Positions 35,011 through 37,500 of a stretch of DNA of 37,500 bases are shown here, in pieces. Source of the DNA: Prorocentrum cordatum (lineage: Eukaryota; Sar; Dinophyceae; Prorocentrales; Prorocentraceae); the NCBI GenBank assembly GCA_963575745.1, contig CAUYUJ010011292.1, positions 396,007 through 433,506 on the forward strand, in the 5' to 3' direction. Positions within the stretch are counted from its first letter, which is position 1. Every line of letters begins with the position of its first letter. The position numbers and the translations under genes were made by a program. The notes beneath the pieces were generated by a model. That model did no database searches. It was not told the origin of the DNA and saw only the letters and a list, made by a program, of their open reading frames with translations.

Positions 35011-36852
35011 GGCTCATGCGCACCGACTCACTCGTATTACTGCGGCTCATTCACACTCCAACTCATTCAAAGGTATATTCATTCTCAGTCTATCAATACT
35101 GAAGCCCGTTTGTATTCGAAGTGTCTTGCGCCTGGGCACTCACGGTGGAAAGGTCCATGCAAAAAGATGCACAGATGCGGAGCTCCACGCAGTGAATAAT
35201 TAGAGTCTGTCATTTCTTCCAGGCCTTTGGGGGCGCCGCTCCCATCGCCACTACTACGGCTGGATCCGCCTCGAAATTCTAGCCCGCTGGGGTGCCTTGT
35301 TGCCTCCAGCTGTTAAAGGGTTTTCGCTTCTGGGGTCTCGCGACGGCCCATAGGGGTGTCAAAACACACCTCGGGATGAACAGCCGGTTCCCAGGAAGGG
35401 GTCTAGACCTTTTTGACGTCACGTTGCGAAACAAATGCGACGTCGGATGTATTAAGGGAGGGAAAACCACCCAGACCCCGACATTTGTCGTTTACTAAAC
35501 GGCCCTGGGCGTTTACTGAACAGCCCTGCCCTGTTCCATTCCTTCCTTGGGCGCGTTTACTAAACTGCTTCGCTTGTCGGGGTGCTCAAGATGAGAGTGG
35601 ATTTTCTGTTCTGCATGTGTGTTCGACACAGGGATCGCACCCCCACCCCAGTGTGGCCACCCTCCTCCTCGAGGGATGGGCCAGAGACGCGCCCATTGGG
35701 GAGGGTGTCCCCACCTATTCGCGCCGCTCTGGCGCCCCCCGGGGGCGGGGCCCCGCGAGGGGCGCCCTTCGAATGGGGAATCGACTGCTTCGGCAGCAGA
35801 TCATGGGAGCCTCGTATGTTATTTCGATTCCGTCTCCAGCGTCGATTAGCGTCTGGGAGTCGATGAGATAGTGCCGATTCTTGCGTCGGTGAGCGTCGAT
35901 TGGCGTTTCTATCTATAGATGTATGTATTTATAGTTATCTGTGTAAATGCATGCAACATATATATATATATATGTGTGTGTGGGTAGCGACGATTAGCGT
36001 CGATTTAGCGTCGACTGGCGTCGATTCGCAAGAGCTGGCAGGATGGTATGGGAGGCTCCGACGAGTTGCCACCGAAGACTACATAATTGATTTACCCCAA
36101 GCTTCATATTTCGTCGAAATTGTAAAAAAATGCATAGAATTTCCCGTGGATCTACGTAGCACTCTACGTGTTTCTCGTAGATTCGACGGGACAGTCAATT
36201 TTGAGGTAGATCAATTCTGTAGTCGATCCCCCTCCCGAGCTCTGGGTCTCCCTTGGAGTCACGCCCTTGGCAGCACCCCAGTCTTCTGGAGGCTGCGCCG
36301 GTGGTGGTGGACATTCGATGATGATCAGGACGTGTGTCGCCCGGTGTGTGTTTGCCCCGCTCCGTCCCTGCTTATACCGCCTGCGTCGTACTGGAGTTTT
36401 TGTTGTGGACCAGCACACGTTGGCGCTGAAATTCGTCCCGAAGATCAAGGAGATACGCTCTCGGCGGGGACCCCAGCACAAGCGTTCAAGGTTGAGCGCC
36501 TCCAGCGGCCAGAATCGGCAGACAGCGAACGCTCTGCGCCATCGGGAAGCCGCGGTCGCTCTAGGCTGAACGATCCCCGCGGTGTCAGACGGTGTCAGAA
36601 GCCTCGATCGTTTTCTTATTCGTTGTTTTGCCGATCGGTGCGGGCCCTTGCACCCCCGCCCTCCCCTCCCCCCTGGAGTAGGTCTTGGCCCTTTTTGGCG
36701 CCTGTCTCAAGCAGGCGGGCGGCGCCCCACAGGATTCCCCATGGGAGCACTGCTCCAAGCAGTCGCGCGAAGCAGAGGTCCGGAGTCAGAGCCCCCCTCC
36801 CTCCCCCTTCCGCCCAATGTCGAAATGCCGAATATGAAAACGTTCATTATCA
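35011..36852. other. Intergenic DNA with scattered short repeats
   Basis: GCGTCGATT(A/G)GCGTC-type repeats at 35840-35905 and 35985-36025, a short (AT)n at 35957-35972, and an AT-richer piece at 36080-36220 whose + frame reads YIIDLPQASYFVEIVKKC; that may be a coding remnant but I cannot place it. The rest has no supported gene. Confidence 0.4.
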
Positions 36853-37024
36853 TTGAGTCGGGCCTGTCCCCCTACAGGGGGATTTTCGACGAAAGATAAA
36901 AAAGATACCCCAAAAATGCCCCAAAAAGGCCAAATACTATTTTTTGACAATTGTTTGATTATTTTTTGTGTATTTTCTATTTCTCGTCGAGAATCCCCCC
37001 TGTAGGGGGACACGCCCGACATAA
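36853..37024. mobile_element. 172-bp MITE with 46-bp inverted repeats
   Basis: The left end (36853-36898) and the reverse complement of 36978-37024 agree at about 40 of 46 positions, sharing GTCGGGC, TGTCCCCCTACAGGGGG and TCGACGA. The direct repeat CATTATCA flanks it exactly (36845-36852 and 37025-37032), an 8-bp target duplication. The interior is AT-rich and noncoding. The 8-bp duplication agrees with what is known of Merlin/IS1595-type transposition. Each end contains its own CCCCCTACAGGGGG palindrome. Confidence 0.88.
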
Positions 37025-37032
37025 CATTATCA

Positions 37033-37329
37033 CCTCCGCCGATCGTACGCAGCCTGTGTCGGCCCTCAGTACGCCGCCTTCGTTGTACTGAAGGGCTTTT
37101 TGCTGGACAGGCGCACGTTGGCCCCTATACGCGCCCTTGGGATCACCGATATACGCGCTCTCTCTATCTGTGGCCCATTTCGGCCCGTTCGGTTCGATTC
37201 GAGATTCCGATTCCGATTCCGATATTCCGCCGGTCTATTGCGGCGCATTGCTCGCGTGGGCGCTGTTGTACATCCTGGCGCAGCCGATCAGACTCGACGC
37301 TGACTTCGTGTCGATGCAGCACGATCTGA
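37033..37329. other. Spacer before a possible exon
   Basis: Contains short GATTCC/CGATTC repeats near 37195-37220 and 37335-37360. No supported gene. Confidence 0.4.
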
Positions 37330-37500
37330 CGCATCGATTCGATCCGATTTCCCGATTCGGCACCGGCCGATCCTGCCTGCCTCCTGCGGGAGGTTTCGAA
37401 GGTGCCACCGCTGGAGCGCGAGCAGGCCGCCGCGGAGAAGGCGCGGCGATCCCTGGAGGAGGGGCTGAAGAGGCTCGAGGGCTCGCTGTCGGCGGTGGCG
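37330..37500 (+). CDS. Possible partial exon encoding a coiled coil, open at right edge
   Basis: After a TGA at 37327 one frame stays open to the window end (57 codons). From about 37380 it reads LLREVSKVPPLEREQAAAEK followed by a heptad-like Leu/Glu/Arg/Lys helix. Third codon positions are mostly G or C, as in dinoflagellate genes. No ATG is present, so this would be an internal exon with an acceptor in 37320-37395, or chance. Too short to identify. Confidence 0.35.

Overview
The window looks like dinoflagellate nuclear DNA. The signs are a GC-rich Ty1/copia-type polyprotein with CCCH-finger Gag, very dense simple-sequence DNA ((CTC)n, (CAT)n, (TA)n), and a DDE transposase of the ISXO2/IS1595 (Merlin-like) type that is widespread in dinoflagellates. 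The genus cannot be fixed from sequence alone. I recognise no complete ordinary host gene; only the last ~170 bases look like the start of a host exon.

Positions 1-22886 are one giant LTR retrotransposon whose left end lies outside the window. Bases 1-254 match 22632-22885 at about 91% identity (22 mismatches counted by eye), so the window opens inside the 5' LTR and the 3' LTR ends near 22886. Inside, in copia order, are a Gag precursor (about 0.9-4.6 kb: coiled coil, Cys/His cluster, Gag core, CCCH fingers), protease (5.2-5.8 kb), integrase (5.8-8.0 kb), reverse transcriptase and RNase H (8.1-10.6 kb). Coding sequence then continues for another ~11.7 kb before the 3' LTR: a methyltransferase-like domain in the RT frame, unidentified modules, an ADP-ribosyltransferase-like HGT module, a coiled coil, Pro-rich linkers, and a large protein with a KptA-like motif and a Cys/His cluster. 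The copy is decayed: about a dozen in-frame stops, about ten frame changes, and Asp-to-Gly changes in the catalytic motifs of both protease and RT. About 30 short palindromes centred on CTNAG (GGC-TNA-GCC type) are scattered through the internal part, including inside ORFs, and none were seen in the flanking DNA.

Positions 22887-27294 are repeat-rich intergenic DNA: polypyrimidine tracts, a 23-base C run, a ~210-bp GC-rich tandem repeat and GAT microsatellite. Positions 27295-34620 may be a second mobile element: inverted copies of an AGGTAGATCTCA / G-run / (TA)n end lie at its edges, and the same tandem array flanks it on both sides. On the minus strand it encodes a polymerase-like domain, a papain-like cysteine protease domain and a DDE transposase, apparently one gene broken by a frameshift. 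The same segment holds a 114-bp-period array of hairpins with co-varying stems and an ~890-bp inverted repeat built of 8-bp units.

Positions 34621-37500 are more degenerate repeats, a clean 172-bp MITE (46-bp inverted repeats, 8-bp target duplication), and a partial coiled-coil-coding ORF running off the right edge.
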